Assembly: GCF_000485595.1 (NCBI RefSeq)
Contig: NW_014577231.1
Span: 461,738 to 489,375, forward strand
DNA length: 27,638 nt
Reading direction: 5' to 3'
Origin: Priapulus caudatus
Lineage: Eukaryota; Priapulida; Priapulimorpha; Priapulimorphida; Priapulidae
The translations under genes and the position numbers were made by a program. The notes under the pieces are model-generated. The model saw nothing but the letters and a program-made list of their open reading frames with translations. It made no database searches and was not told where the DNA came from. Each line of letters opens with the position of its first letter. Positions within the stretch are counted from its first letter, which is position 1. Below, in pieces: positions 1 through 10,445 of this stretch.

Positions 1-75
<75 letters not shown>
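1..75. repeat. (GT)n microsatellite, cut by window edge
   Basis: An uninterrupted GT dinucleotide tract of at least 75 bp at the left edge, continuing into GCGTGAGCGTGTGCGCGC. It can adopt Z-DNA. Confidence 0.97.
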
Positions 76-79
<4 letters not shown>

Positions 80-849
80 AGCGTGTGCGCGCAGCTACAT
101 GCACAAGTGAATTACGGTGCGTTTCCGTGGCCATACTCGGGACTATAAGATACTTGTGATCCCCTGGGCATCAGAAAACACACCTGTCTCCGGTGGAAGC
201 GCGGAAAAAGAAGATAAGGGGGAGGGAATGAGCGAAGAGGGTCATGAGAGGGGGTGGCGGGATCGGTGAGGGGAGAGTGTGAGGGAGAGGGGGTGAATTT
301 ATTTATAGCAGTCTATTATTATTAATATCTAAACTATTCTAATTATCCATTACAAGAAATGTCGGCGCGATAAAGGCGCCACCTCGCGGAGAAAGAAAAT
401 CGCCGGCTGTATCACAACGCAGACGACGTCGTCGCCGTCGCCGCCGCCGCCCGCATCAGGTGACGCGTGCCGACGCTGGCCGGGAGCGAATCGCAGCTGC
501 ACACTGCCTTGCCTGCCTGCCTTACAGCACGCGATTTCCGCTAGTCACCCCCACCACCCCCTCCACCTGATATCCTCAATTGATCTTTCAATACGGCCCG
601 CTATAGAACGATATACGGTCGCCGACGTCGTCCGTCGTGCTTTTCAATTATTAACGCGCGTATTTTACGGCTCCCCGACTAACTATATATCGATCCCCGG
701 GTGTACGGCGCAGCCAGCCGACTGCCTGGCTGCACGCCGCCGCCGCCGCTATTAGCCTACTAAACCCAGGGCTCGTAAAAACTGCCGGGACCTAGTAGTA
801 GCAGGAGTTAATGAAGACAATTAATGATAGTTATGAAAGTTACTCTCCA

Positions 850-899
850 GGAGGGTAATCGGACCTAAGGAGGGTAATCGAACCTAAGGAGGGTAACGG
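850..899. repeat. 19-bp tandem repeat, 2.6 copies
   Basis: The unit GGAGGGTAATCGRACCTAA starts at 850, 869 and 888; the third copy is truncated. Confidence 0.85.
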
Positions 900-1084
900 A
901 AGGCTCCTGAGTTAATGAAATAAACTCCTCAATTAAGAGAGTTAATGTATCTACTATCTCCTGGTAGTAGTAGTAGTAGTTTTATGTGGTGCGGTGCGCA
1001 GCTTCCGTGCGGGAGTGTGCAAGTCTAGCCCGGGGCGAGAGACTCCTGCAGTGCGGTCTGACGAACGACGGTAGCAGCCGAGAT

Positions 1085-1156
1085 AGAGAAAGGGGGAAGA
1101 TAGGGCGAGGGGAGAGAGAGAGAACGCGATAGAGAGAGAGAGAGATATAGAGAGAG

Positions 1157-1202
<46 letters not shown>

Positions 1203-1318
1203 CGATAGAGATAAATAGAGAGACAGAGAGATAGAAGAGCGAGAGAGAGCGCGCAAGAGAGAGACAGACAGACAGGGAGAGAGAGAGAGAGAGAGAAGAG
1301 AAAGAGCGCTGTGGTATG
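1085..1318. repeat. (GA)n-rich tract, left arm of GA/CT inverted repeat
   Basis: Imperfect GA dinucleotide tract with embedded GATAGAGATAAATAGAGAGA and GATAGAAGAGCGAGAG words. The reverse complements of these words recur at 1441-1560. Confidence 0.9.
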
Positions 1319-1339
1319 CCTGCCGCGCGTCTGTTTACG

Positions 1340-1341
<2 letters not shown>

Positions 1342-1416
<75 letters not shown>

Positions 1417-1560
1417 CTCTCTGTGTCTCTCTATGATATCGCGCTCCCCTTAGCTCTTCTATCTCGCTGTCTCTCTATTTATCTATATATTTCTCTATCG
1501 CGCTCGCTCTCGCTCTTCTATCTCGCTGTCTCTCTATTTATCTCTCTCTCTCTCGCGCGC
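1342..1560. repeat. (CT)n tract plus duplicated 31-bp word, right arm
   Basis: A pure CT tract from about 1342 to 1410 is followed by two copies (near 1454 and 1513, period about 59 bp) of a word containing CTCTTCTATCTCGCTGTC and TCTCTATTTATCT. This is the complement of the left arm. Confidence 0.88.
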
Positions 1561-2618
1561 GCGCGCGCGCGTCAGGTAAATCAATAGGAACATCCCTTTA
1601 GGGGGGACAGCGCAGCCAGCTGCAGCGAATTAGCGGGCAGAGGAGGAAGGGAAAGCACATCAGTAACGCACGCGCGCGGTAGTGACGGCGGCACAGTACA
1701 CACACTGACTCACGGTAGTTGAGGGTCAACGCGTGATGGCAGAATGCCGGCTGATGCGTATCTTCCTTCTCCGCCCCGCGCGCTGCACGCCTCGCTGCTT
1801 CTACCCGCGAAAAACTCACATCCACGTATAGTGACATGAGAGTGCGTGTCTGGTATAACCGTATACGTGTACGTGTACACGCGCGTGTACGAACGCCCGG
1901 GTTTCAAGCAACATATGCGCGTTGCCAGTTCATCGGGCCACCCCTGAAATATAATTTCTTTTCTTTTTTAAATATTCCTTCGACATATTTCAAGATTTAG
2001 CTACTCTTTAGTGTGAAATCGTTGCCGTTTTTGCTATTTGCTGCAGCACGTCGTGTAATATATAGTAATACGAGTAGTAACCATGCAGTACAAAGCCTCA
2101 ACGCTTTTATGACGTTTAATAATTATTCTCCCGTATTATTACTGAGGCGGTGTGAGTCTTAGATCATTCCCACTAGAAAAAAAATTCACTACAGGGTGGC
2201 CAGATAAGGCTGGGCCATTCTATATACGCTCACCACTAACCACCCGATATTGCTACAGCACAGTATTCAGGGAGTCGGTGATGAGGGGGGGCTACTACTG
2301 CAGGGACCGTACCGCCGCGCGCTGTCACAGATATGGTCACACACACATCAAGCCAGGCAGCCCCCCTGTACCGCTGCTGCTAACCTAATTCCCGTGACCC
2401 TCGCGTCCTTGACCGCGCGTACAGGAACGCCACGGCGAGCTGAGTGCGGCGAACTGAGGGCCCTAGCTCTAGCTAGCTAGGGATGGATGGATGTGCGAGG
2501 ATCGAATCGATGCCGGAGGATCCGGGTCAGCAGCGGGAACGCAGCAGAAACAGTTATAGTCGCCATAGATACACGCACGCGCGCGCAACTTCCGCAATCA
2601 CACACAGATATTGTGAGC

Positions 2619-2890
2619 ACACAGTTTACACTGCAGACGACAGTGACAGTGACTTGCAGTAGTATATAAAACGAGCACTGTGAACGTGTAGTTTACGCGA
2701 ATGTATCTGCAGACGACAGTCGCAAAACTTGGACAACAGTGACAGTGACTTTCAGTGAGAATAAACAGAAAATGTAGGAAAGCGTGTAGTTTACGCGAAT
2801 GTATCTGCAGACGACAGTGACAACGCGTGGACTTGCAGTAGTAATAAACAGGAAATGTAAGCATGTAGTTTACGCGAATGCATCTGCAGA
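2619..2890. repeat. 80-98-bp minisatellite, about 4 copies
   Basis: The core GTGTAGTTTACGCGAATG with TATCTGCAGACGACAGT starts at 2686, 2784 and 2863. A diverged copy lies near 2619. The spacers share CTTGCAGTAGTA and AATAAACAGRAAATGTA. The unit is unrelated to the dinucleotide tracts nearby. Confidence 0.85.
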
Positions 2891-3761
2891 TGACAAAAGA
2901 CACTTCGCCAGTAGCCGGACTGTTCCTTAAATATTTCACGCGGCAGTGTCACCGCCCCCTACAGACGCAGACATCGTGTCCTTGTAGAAAATCCTGTAGC
3001 TTTCTTACTACAGGTCGCGTCAATATCTGTTGTACCGCTACTAGCGATAGCCAGGTAGCCCAGCTAGCTGCCCTCTCTAATTAAGACAGCGCTACTTGTC
3101 GTACATCACGCATATCGAAGCGTCAGTCATCGACTATAGAGAGAGGAGGAACTGTTATGTACACAAAACGCACGCTTCGAATCACTATACTCCTCGACAC
3201 GGCGGAAGCGGGAGGGGGGGGGGGAAGACGCGTGTGCGGCAGCGGTGGGAGGGGAGAGTGGAGCGTAACACAGGAAAATTACCGATGCGGTGTCTGTGCA
3301 TGCGTATGTGTGGACTGTGGGTGGGGCGTAGGAGAGGGGGGATAATTTCACGCCCCTCCCCCCCGCGCCAGCCTCTGGGTAGCCGCTCACTGCAGCGGCA
3401 GCAGCTGTACGTCGTATCCCCTTCCCCTCCGACACCGGCAGCACAAAACACGGTCCGATCACCGCCGTGTCCGTTAGTTAGTTACGATTTACGGCCGAAC
3501 ATTCGGCCACGACGCAAAACATAATCCCGTCTACGGCGGCGCAGCAGCCTCGCTCCGTTTCCCACGGCCGAGGTTCACTGTCTTTCGCCCTACGCCCCAA
3601 CCCCACCCGCCTAGAGGGAAGAGGAGTGGAGGAGAGAGATAAGAGGAAGAGAGGGTATGGATAAGGGAGAGAGCGAGACGGAGAGATAAAGGGAGAGAGA
3701 GAGCGACAAGAAGAGATGAAGAGCGAGAGAGAGAGAGGGGAACGTGAGCCGGAGAGAGCGG

Positions 3762-3763
<2 letters not shown>

Positions 3764-3820
<57 letters not shown>
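3764..3820. repeat. (AG)n microsatellite
   Basis: Uninterrupted AG dinucleotides inside a wider purine-rich stretch (3600-4000). Confidence 0.95.
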
Positions 3821-3821
<1 letters not shown>

Positions 3822-4082
3822 CAGGGGTGCAGGGGAAGCAGAGATGAGGAAACAACAGAAAAGGAGCGAGAGGGTAGAGAAATCTCTTCCTTCAATCTCT
3901 CTAGCCATGCCGGATTCCGTCTAGAGAGAGAGGGGGGAGAACGAGAGGGAAGGACAGAGGCAGAGAGAGAAGGAGAAGACAAGACAGACAGAGACTCGGT
4001 CAAGTCGCGCCACGTGTGAAGCGAAGTCACTACTAGCAGTACCTGTACGTAATATATAAGCTTTATACGATAGAAAGGATAC

Positions 4083-4180
4083 ATCCTGACTTGTCCGGTG
4101 CGCGTGCCGATGGCGAGCAGGTTGAGGTCGGGATCATGAGCCATCGCCGTGGGTCGATGCGGGAAGCCATGGTGCACAGT
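4083..4180 (-). CDS. LLGL: LLGL second coding exon (first WD40 blade)
   Basis: Encodes TVHHGFPHRPTAMAHDPDLN then LLAIGTRTGQVR, the start of the first propeller. The acceptor is TTTGTTTCAG at 4181. The donor is probably AT|GTATCC (exon end 4083, phase 2), with CAA|GTCAGG (end 4091) as an alternative. The His of AHDP is unusual; Lgl and tomosyn normally have Phe or Tyr there. A second copy of the acceptor lies 41 bp upstream. Confidence 0.86.
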
Positions 4181-5939
4181 CTGAAACAAACGATGCGCGG
4201 GTGTAAGCCATGGTGCACAGTCTGAAACAAACGATGTAACATGATGTAAGTGGGGCATGGTGTGGTGTAGTGGGGCGTGGTGTAGCGTGGTGTGATGTAG
4301 TGGGTGTTGCATGGCGTGGTGCGCGGTAGTGAAGGCCAGTGCGGTGTAATGTAGTGGGGCGTAGACAGCGTGGTGCGGGTGAAGTGTGGTGCATGTGGTG
4401 TGGCGTTGTGTAGGGCGGTGCGGTGCAGTACGGTGCAGTGTGGCATAGTGTGGTGTGATGTAGTGGGGCGTGGCGTGGTGTGGTGCGGGGTGGCATGGTG
4501 TTACGTGGGGCAGTGCGGTATGCCGTGGTGTAGTGCGGTGTGGTACCAGGCAATGTTGAGTGTGAGCGGTGTGGCTACGACACGACACTGCCTCATACCA
4601 ACACCGCCTGCACCACACAGGGCATTGCCATTGACATTAACGACGAAAGCAGCAGCAGCGACAATCAGTACTCAGGCTTCAGAAATTACCGATGCGAGTC
4701 GATTGCGAAAAGGTGACATGCCGTGATAAGCACGGGGTGCTATCTAAGACTAGAGGGGGTGATGTCGAAGGCATTTTGCGGATATAGGAATAACTGAAAA
4801 CAATAAAGACGACTTTGGGTTAATTTTGTTTTTCCATGGCCGAAGAATGTTGTTGCCCGGCTAGAAATCTGTGGTGAAAACGGGCCAGCGATGCGCGACA
4901 AAAGACTAAATGGTAGAGTATAGTATGGAAACCAAGTACGTGAGTTATGGACTAAGAGTAACCAGGAACTCAGTGCGTGAGGTGTCGACTGAGCGTAGAT
5001 AGGAATCCAGTACGTAAGGTACAGCACATGGGAGCTACGTACGCAAGGTATAGACGATAATTACACAGGAGCCAAGTACTAGTAGGTATAATGTATAGAA
5101 AATCGAAACTTAATACGAGAGAACGAGACGTAACATCCGCCGGGAGCTTCACGTGTGAATACACCTACTAAGGAGGAAAAGATTTCTCACATAGTAACGC
5201 TGCATGTAGCAAAGACGCAGTAGTTATCATTTATCAAACACACGCGGTGTATGTGCGTGCGTGAATCAAGCAGTCTGGGGGGGGGGGCAATCTTTCACAG
5301 CTATAGTTGTAACGCCGCAGAAAAAACACGTAGCGGTTAGGCGGCGTATGTTTATGATAGCCGGGAAGAATCGCCGAGCATTTTGCGCTACCAAGGGCAT
5401 TACTGTTGCACCCCCCTGTACGTCTTCATCGGCGGGAAAGGTCAGTGACAAAGTTGTTGAAAAACGACCGCCTCCTGTCGAAAAACGAGTTTTCGACACT
5501 GTCGGCGCGGCACAGGAAATCGCAAATGACAACGTGCTTGCAACGTGTTGAGCGTTTCCTACGGGTACAGAATTACCGATACGGGGTCGCAGCGGTTCCC
5601 AAGCCCGGACACCGCTCACCGGTTCGTTCGTTACAGTATATTACAACGCGGTCTAGACGAGTTAATTGGGAACATATTTAGTTTACATAACGCGGTGAAA
5701 TAAAACACTTAGATAGAAAATGAGCGCGGACTTCTCCAGAGGTTCTCTACGCTTCCATATACTACATTTTTCCTCGTAAATATTTTTTTAACCAAATCGG
5801 AAGACAGAATCAGGATTCTATATTATACTACTTTATATATGCATGTATTTAACTTGTACACATGCAGGCACGCACGCACACAAGCACGCGCGCACGCACC
5901 ATCTTCGCTCGCTCGCTCTCCCTATCTTTCTTTCTTCCC

Positions 5940-6023
<84 letters not shown>

Positions 6024-8966
6024 GTGTATATCTTGCCCTCAGGCACGCACACACCCTTTGACGGACAGACAAACGCGCACACTTGAATTCCGTGTTCGTA
6101 CTAAAAGGAGACATGATGCAATCAATTTGTACTCGGCGTTTTCGGAACCTTGATGACTTCGCTAGGCAGGCACGCACACACGCACGGTCAGTTATTCATT
6201 AAATAATTGCATGCCTTGTGAGCAAACACATGCAGCTGCCAAGGAAGTTTCTCAGTAGCTCTTCTGTCGACTGACTCTCGGACGCGCTGCATTTTCAAGT
6301 GGCAGAATAACGACTGAATTAGTGATCCGAGTGGGCAGACGCATGCTATCTCTTACCATTCACACACGATAAGCTGTGACGCAGGTTGTCTGTTAGGCGG
6401 GCACTTACAACTCGGGTGATACTCCATTAGGAGTGTTCCCAACTCAAACAACAATAACATAAAACATAACAACAACAACAACAACATAACATAACATATA
6501 TATATATATATATGTGGTCATGGTCATATATTAGTTTGTGGTTTAATGTCATTTAGGTTAGAGTTTGGGTTAAGATTATCAATCATTCATCATTAATCAT
6601 TAATGATATCAAAGTTGGGAACACTCCTAATCGAGCGTTAGCCTACAACTCAACTATATTTTGCACACTACTTTCGCCATTTTTCGCTTGTCTTACTAGA
6701 GGGTCGCACTACATTTCTACCCCTACATGCGGCAGTTACTACTTAACTATATTTCGCAAACAACTTTCGCCAGGATTCGCTTGTTTCTTGTCTAATGTCT
6801 TGGTAGGGGGTCGTCGCACTATATTTCTACCATTTTCCCTCCTACATGCGGTACCTCATCATTGTCATGTGCCCTCTTCCTTATCCTTTCTTATCCGTAA
6901 ACCATAAGTCGTGATTTTAATTCATATTAATTTCTCGCCGTATTTGTGGGACCCCCCCCCCTCCCAGCATTGCGTTACTATCACCAGACACTCATCATTT
7001 TCTAGCCGCGGTCTACCTACGATGCAGCATCCCATACAATCTCACTACTGCTACTATCCGCATCCCGCGTGATGCTGCGTGCTGACTAGCTACTTCGGAA
7101 ACCTTGCTCGCTCGAACTGTTGTTGTGGCAGCGATGCGTGCGTGCATGCGTGCGCGGTGTGTGGCGGTGCTACAATACAGGAGACAGTGAGTCGGTCCGT
7201 CAGCAGCCGTACCATACACCGTCTAATTACAGCTTAAGTCATGCATCACTACAGCCACGTAGCGAGCGAGAGCACGAGAGAGAGAGCGCGCGTGCTGGCT
7301 GGCTTCTCGCTTGAAAATCAATAGTCCTGTCTCGCCAGCCAGCCACTGCTTTCTCGCCGCCTCAGCGCACACTCAGCCAACCTCTTCACCCTCCCCCTAT
7401 CCTCCCCTCCCCCCACCCACTCTGTCGTTGCTTGTCGCCTGCAGTCGCCCAAGCTACCGGATTTCAAGGTTGTTTCACATCATTGTGAAGCCATTTCGTG
7501 AGCTTCATTTGGATGGTAACATGTGTCTTGAGGTGGATTCATGTGTTTCGGTGCGGGGGGGGGGTCGATTCGAATGGTCACATGCCATTATGTTTTTTAA
7601 TTTATTTCGTACGTTTTGAGGCAGTGTTGTTAACTTTACATCCGTTTTAATCCCGATCCGTGTGTCTTTACTGTGTTTCGATGCGGCCCCGTGTGTTTTT
7701 AAGATACGCTACGTGTTTTTCGCATGTTTCGAGGGACGTTTCGTGTATGTCTACTCTTTCACTAATGCCAAAAGTGACCATATTTCCGAGCGTATACAGT
7801 CCAGAATAAATACGGGCTCGTTTCCCTTCTTGTTTTCACTTCTTACCCACGCAAACTTAGTACGTAATAAATATAGGTCATTGCGGTCTAGACGTGTCTT
7901 ATCATTTTCACCAAGATGGCAAGATATCACGAGTGAATACTTCTACACCTGAACAGGGACACATAGCGACATTGCACCAGCACAAGCGTACTGTACACAC
8001 ATAAAGGAAGATATGACTGCGTGACTCAACCACCGAAGGGTGCAGAGGTTATGTGTCCCCTCTACTTATCTAATATAGACTTTGAATTTGTTGGTGCTTT
8101 TTGGTGTACATGGAGAAGCTGAAGCAATTACCTATGAATCACAATAAAACCGTTTATACACAGGTGCAAGAGTACATAAGGGTAGGGGCCAAAGCAATAA
8201 CGGCAAAACGCAAACCAAAATTTAGGGCCGACACGAATTTAACCAAACTCAGACATGAGATTTTTTGATCGCCAATAATGATTTTTGGTGGGGATGTTAT
8301 CCGTTGGCAGCCCGGATCAGTTACAAAATGTCTGGCGGTGCTTTTTCCAGCTGGCGTTCACACAGCCCTGTTAAATGCGATCAAAACCCTTGCTAAATCC
8401 ACTGTCAGTGTGACTGTGTCCAATGCATTTCACACGCAGCGCATGCACACAAAAGCACCCACTAAAATACACAGTTCACAACTAGCAATGTCCACTTCAG
8501 AGACACAGAGAGACTCAGCCTTGCTGACCCAAGTGAAAACACAATGAACATTAGCTCCTTATCTTGTCCGCCTACACGCTTCAATGCCTATGTAAAGAGT
8601 GAGCACTGGCATGCTGATTGGATGAAATTGGTATATAATGGACACTGGCCAAGCACTAAATAGTTGAACAATAGTCAATTTTGCATTCACACTTGAGGTA
8701 TCCTAAATGCATTAGCAATGGCCCTGGCATTTTCTATAGTTATTAATCACTGAAAGAGCGTCTATTCACTACGTATATCATTACTAGTTATAACGCAATT
8801 GGAATACGAAGTTAACGAAGACGTTTAGGCACCTCATTCATTAACAAACCTTTTTAAAGTCAAACAGCTCCTTCTGTAGCTTTTGCCTAGCTTCATTATC
8901 ATGGTGGGGAAGACCAGGAACATGGGGAAGGGTCCGCGACCGAACAAATTTCAGTATTCCTGACAT
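4083..8966 (-). CDS. LLGL: Lethal(2) giant larvae homologue, first two coding exons (partial)
   Basis: Lgl proteins are cytoplasmic WD40 double-propeller scaffolds. They work with Scribble and Dlg to set basolateral polarity and are phosphorylated by aPKC (family knowledge). Coding exons in the window are 8966-8850 and about 4180-4083; the rest is beyond the left edge. The N-terminus MSGILKFVRSRT, the LQKELFDFKK helix and then TVHHGFPHRPTAMAHDP with LLAIGTRTGQVRMY follow the family pattern. Compare MLKFIRGK, LQKDLFAYRKT and HGFPHKPSALAYDP...LMAIGTQTG from memory of fly l(2)gl. Tomosyn (STXBP5) shares the second-exon block, but its N-terminus differs, so Lgl is preferred. The start codon lies just after a TTGTTGCAG acceptor, implying a non-coding upstream exon. 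Confidence 0.88.
4164..4236. repeat. Duplicated 32-bp segment carrying the LLGL exon-2 acceptor
   Basis: Two identical 32-bp copies, 4164-4195 and 4205-4236, offset by 41 bp. Each holds CATGGTGCACAGTCTGAAAC, that is, the acceptor TTTCAG plus the first exon bases on the minus strand. Confidence 0.93.
4240..4560. repeat. TG-rich degenerate minisatellite
   Basis: Loose iterations of GTGGTGTAGTGGGGCGTGG-like words. On the minus strand they read as CA/CC-rich sequence directly upstream of the LLGL exon-2 acceptor, and they create long spurious His/Thr/Pro open frames. Confidence 0.85.
5941..6019. repeat. (CT)n microsatellite
   Basis: About 79 bp of uninterrupted TC/CT dinucleotides inside LLGL intron 1. 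Confidence 0.97.
6426..6631. mobile_element. 206-bp inverted-repeat element, MITE-like
   Basis: Perfect 19-bp terminal inverted repeats, ATTAGGAGTGTTCCCAACT at 6426-6444 and its complement at 6613-6631. The interior is AT-rich, with (AAC)n and (TA)n, and has no coding capacity. No clear target duplication, so the family is open. Confidence 0.6.
6496..6513. repeat. (AT)n microsatellite
   Basis: Short AT dinucleotide tract inside the inverted-repeat element. Confidence 0.9.
6651..6850. repeat. Diverged tandem duplication, about 92-bp offset
   Basis: AACTATATTTTGCACACTAC... at 6651 recurs as AACTATATTTCGCAAACAAC at 6743. Both copies share CTTTCGCCA, TTCGCTTGT, GGGTCG, CACTAYATTTCTACC and CTACATGCGG in order. 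The second copy carries small insertions. Confidence 0.8.
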
Positions 8967-8974
8967 GATGGAAC
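8850..8974 (-). CDS. LLGL: LLGL first coding exon
   Basis: The exon begins after TTGTTGTTGCAG at 8974. Eight bases of 5' UTR precede the ATG at 8966. The CDS is 117 nt (39 codons), including MSGILKFVRSR and NEARQKLQKELFDFKK, and ends at AAG|GTTTGT in phase 0. The ATG is the only plausible start, since the N-terminus matches other Lgl proteins in length and in the ILKFVR motif. Confidence 0.87.
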
Positions 8975-9247
8975 CTGCAACAACAAGACTAAATGTAAGC
9001 ATAACGGCGCATTTTTATACGGCTAGAGTTTGCACAGCTGCACACAGTGTGCAGTAAGGAATACAGCGGGCGCGGTGCCGTGTTTCCGTGTCCTTTTTGT
9101 CATTGTACAGATATGGTCAACTTTACACGTAAATGCTCTAGACTAGACTTCGATATCCAATATTATCATCTCTCACTCAGTACCCACGTCACACGACCTG
9201 GTCACTATCTCTGTTGCTGATATGAAACGTTGTTCAAAGTGCTGAGG

Positions 9248-9335
9248 TGCATTTTTTTTTTTGATTTATTTATTTCGATAATTACTAAAGCATACATTAC
9301 ATTGATAACAGCATAAATAAACAAAAAAATGCAGC
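9248..9335 (-). mobile_element. Possible non-LTR retroelement 3' tail
   Basis: On the minus strand the sequence reads ATCGAAATAAATAAATC followed by a run of about 11 A. This looks like a poly(A)-tailed LINE/SINE 3' end. No reverse transcriptase frame is visible. Confidence 0.3.
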
Positions 9336-10299
9336 TAGAAAATTATCGAGGATGAAAACACAAAAAAGCGTGGCTTAGCAATACATTTTCGCTGTGGCTA
9401 TATGCCCGGCAGCCGGGCATGGTCTTCGATTTTCTAAGGACGTGGTACACTGGTACCCGAACGGTTACGGTATCAAAACAATGCTTACCCAGCTAGTCAC
9501 CTAAAAACTAGGCGAAACCACTATTATAAGTTAAAGAGTAAAGTAGCCAAACGAACCATCCGGTGACAGTCTACCTTGTTAGGATCTAACTTATGTGATA
9601 AGTAGCCCCAACAAACGGTCACGTAATGAGAGACGTGTGTATTTACGTGTTTCTCAGCCTGGCCAGACTATTGATACTGATAGAGAGCACAGGTAACAAA
9701 TACTGTCAAGACCACGCACCACTTCACGTCTTATAACTCAACTGCAGTAACGACGTCCCCAATCCACTCCCCATGCAGACTCCTGTGCAGACACAGCGAC
9801 TACGTTAAAATGTACCACTTCACGAGAAATGTGCTTAAAATTAGCTACTAACCTCTTTAGCAGTTGTCGGTATGCCAGGTGAAACGGTTAGAAGGCTTCC
9901 AGTACCCGCTTTCACACAGGTATCCACAGACACTCACTTTCAAACCACCGCCCGAAACAGTTCCAAGCAAACAGTAAATGTTACGCTTTCTACGATAAGT
10001 GGCACACAACACCGTATCCTGCCGCGACCTATTTCTCGTCGCAAAACTCGCTAGGACACAGTAAATCTATTAAAGTTAGCAGTTTCATCAGCGAGAAATG
10101 CGCAGAAAATGCTGAAATACAATATAAGCTCAATAATCACAACTTATTGTGCATTACTGTTAGTGGAATTTGTAATGTAATATATTACTGGACCGGTTAA
10201 CATTGGCGTACCTAGATATCAATGCGCCTCGTATACACCATTCCCACGCTCCCTACTGGGCGGCAACCAAACAAAAAGCTGGTGCGAACAATGAAGGCA

Positions 10300-10445
10300 C
10301 GTATACATACATAGATACATACACGGAAACACGTACGCACGCACGCACACGCGAGCGCGCGTGCAGTACGTGCGGACGTGCAGGCACATGTACACGAACG
10401 TACACGCTCGCTGTATGCGTACGTATACACGACGAATACACACAA
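10300..10445. repeat. Degenerate CA/CG/TA alternating tract
   Basis: Alternating purine-pyrimidine sequence rich in ACACG, CGCGCG and TACGTA words; prone to Z-DNA. It gives rise to several overlapping spurious frames. Confidence 0.7.

Larger units (their letters stand above)
1..4082 (-). other. LLGL intron 2 (window edge), repeat-rich
   Basis: No coding exon was found on either strand. It holds a (GT)n tract, GA/CT inverted tracts, a 19-bp triplet repeat, an 80-98-bp minisatellite and an (AG)n tract, annotated separately. GC-rich unannotated stretches (360-780, 1600-1900, 2270-2480) show no exon that continues the Lgl protein, so exon 3 is likely beyond the edge. Confidence 0.6.
4181..8849 (-). 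other. LLGL intron 1
   Basis: A 4.67-kb intron between the two LLGL coding exons. It holds a TG-rich degenerate repeat, a long (CT)n tract, a 206-bp inverted-repeat element and a diverged tandem duplication. The open frames in it are short, repeat-driven or without recognisable similarity. Confidence 0.7.

Noticed and set aside
3611-4618. 335-codon minus-strand frame
   Set aside because: Most of it is read from TG-rich and GA-rich repeats. Only the 4083-4180 part is real, as LLGL exon 2.
3277-5584. AATTACCGATGCGG word seen three times (3277, 4684, 5571)
   Set aside because: Flanks do not align and the third copy has a mismatch, so it is too short to call a repeat family.
5833-6177. Overlapping Ser-Leu or Arg-Glu repeat frames, also at 954-1256 and 3478-3908
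   Set aside because: Translations of (CT)n/(GA)n microsatellites in frames without stops.
8278-8547. 89-codon plus-strand frame
   Set aside because: Located in LLGL intron 1, with no similarity that I recognise and ordinary composition.
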